Source of the DNA: Acanthosepion esculentum
Taxonomy: Eukaryota > Mollusca > Cephalopoda > Sepiida > Sepiidae
NCBI GenBank assembly: GCA_964036315.1
Contig: OZ038509.1
Coordinates: 29,714,968-29,778,967 of the forward strand
DNA length: 64,000 bases
Direction of reading: 5' to 3'
The notes under the pieces are model-generated. The model ran no database searches. It had not been told where the DNA came from and saw nothing but the letters and a program-made list of their open reading frames with translations. The translations under genes and the position numbers were made by a program. Positions 63,982 to 64,000 of this stretch are shown here, one piece after another. Position 1 is the first letter of the stretch. Each line of letters starts with the position of its first letter.

Positions 63982-64000
63982 AAACCAATAAAATTATTGA
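63982..64000 (+). repeat. Partial 296th monomer
   Basis: Nineteen bases of a further monomer, cut by the window edge. The array continues to the right. Confidence 0.95.

Larger units (their letters stand above)
1..64000 (+). repeat. 217-bp satellite DNA array, 295 monomers, head-to-tail
   Basis: The entire window is tandem copies of one A+T-rich monomer. Monomer starts (the AAACC or AAAGC before AATAAAATT) fall at 1, 218, 435, 652 and so on to 63982. The total differs from 295 x 217 by 34 bp. This equals the indels I can see: five 1-bp losses (GGTATTTCAAAA form), four 6-bp losses, four 1-bp losses (GCAAATTAAGC form), two 1-bp losses (ATTGAAATAT form), one 1-bp loss at about 41634, and two 1-bp gains (GCGAAAAGT at 16189 and 43073). 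No copy is inverted and nothing foreign is inserted. Both ends are cut by the window. Arrays of this kind are typical of eukaryotic heterochromatin and centromeres; that location is inference, and the species cannot be told from the sequence. Confidence 0.99.

Noticed and set aside
1..64000. CRISPR array
   Set aside because: Periodic repeats suggested it briefly, but there are no unique spacers: the whole 217-bp period is repeated, far longer than CRISPR repeat-spacer units, and no cas genes are present.
1..64000. Transposon, LTR or terminal inverted repeats giving rise to the array
   Set aside because: No reverse transcriptase, transposase, target-site duplication or element end is seen. 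The short palindromes inside the monomer are too small and occur within every copy.
1..64000. Bacterial, phage or organellar origin
   Set aside because: A gene-free array of 295 monomers has no precedent that I know of in these genomes, and no coding or replication gene is visible.
1..64000. Telomeric or simple-sequence repeats within the array
   Set aside because: No run of TTAGG, TTAGGC, TTAGGG or a microsatellite was seen; all short repeats are parts of the 217-bp monomer.

Overview
The whole 64-kb window is one uninterrupted, head-to-tail satellite DNA array. The monomer is 217 bp, about 26% G+C in the first copy (57 of 217), and every copy has the same orientation. Taking the arbitrary phase of base 1, the window holds 295 complete monomers (1-63981) and 19 bases of another. 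295 x 217 is 64,015; the missing 34 bases are fully explained by 18 small indels that I can place individually. No insertion, transposon, gene, RNA gene, CRISPR array or unique sequence breaks the array, and it runs off both ends of the window. Such an array points to a eukaryotic chromosome, most likely centromeric, pericentromeric or other heterochromatin. The base sequence alone does not let me name the organism.

The monomer has internal structure: an inverted repeat CAATAA/TTATTG (5-18), a dyad ATCGATA-TGG-TATCGAT (22-38) with two ClaI-type ATCGAT sites, a longer imperfect dyad around it (19-55), a tandem pair of TTTCC-starting decamers (61-80), a 12- to 14-bp palindrome centred on GAAATTTC (123-134) and many A/T tracts, several spaced by about 10 bp. 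Two haplotypes dominate the 135-179 segment: 'C-type' (CAACGC, GTCAGC, CTACT, CGCTA) and 'T-type' (CAATGC, GTAAGC, CTAGT, CGGTA). Recombinants between them also occur.

The array has higher-order organisation. Rare substitutions and indels recur at spacings that are whole multiples of 217 bp (corrected for known indels). Region by region: 1-9547, variant blocks shared with the far right end plus a local 3/4/4-mer series (5642-8028); 9548-14755, a copy of the 18-mer block seen at 57689; 14756-15400, a three-monomer cassette with a 6-bp deletion; 17572-21475, two 9-mer units of 1,952 bp; 22778-34916, six successive higher-order units of 9, 9, 7, 8, 10 and 13 monomers with fixed bookend monomers; 34917-40332, the deletion cassette, a 15-mer-spaced duplication and further 8/9-mer units; 40333-47708, mosaic monomers and four-monomer cassettes; 47709-51614, a 10-mer and an 8-mer unit; 51615-64000, further cassettes, a 3,906-bp 18-mer unit and a five-monomer block repeated exactly 6,944 bp (32 monomers) apart. 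All length differences between units are whole monomers, as expected from unequal homologous exchange or conversion within the array.

No protein is encoded. Because 217 = 3 x 72 + 1, a reading frame shifts by one in every monomer and soon meets a stop. The one 71-codon minus-strand ORF (12519-12734) exists only because a point change removed a stop in one monomer.
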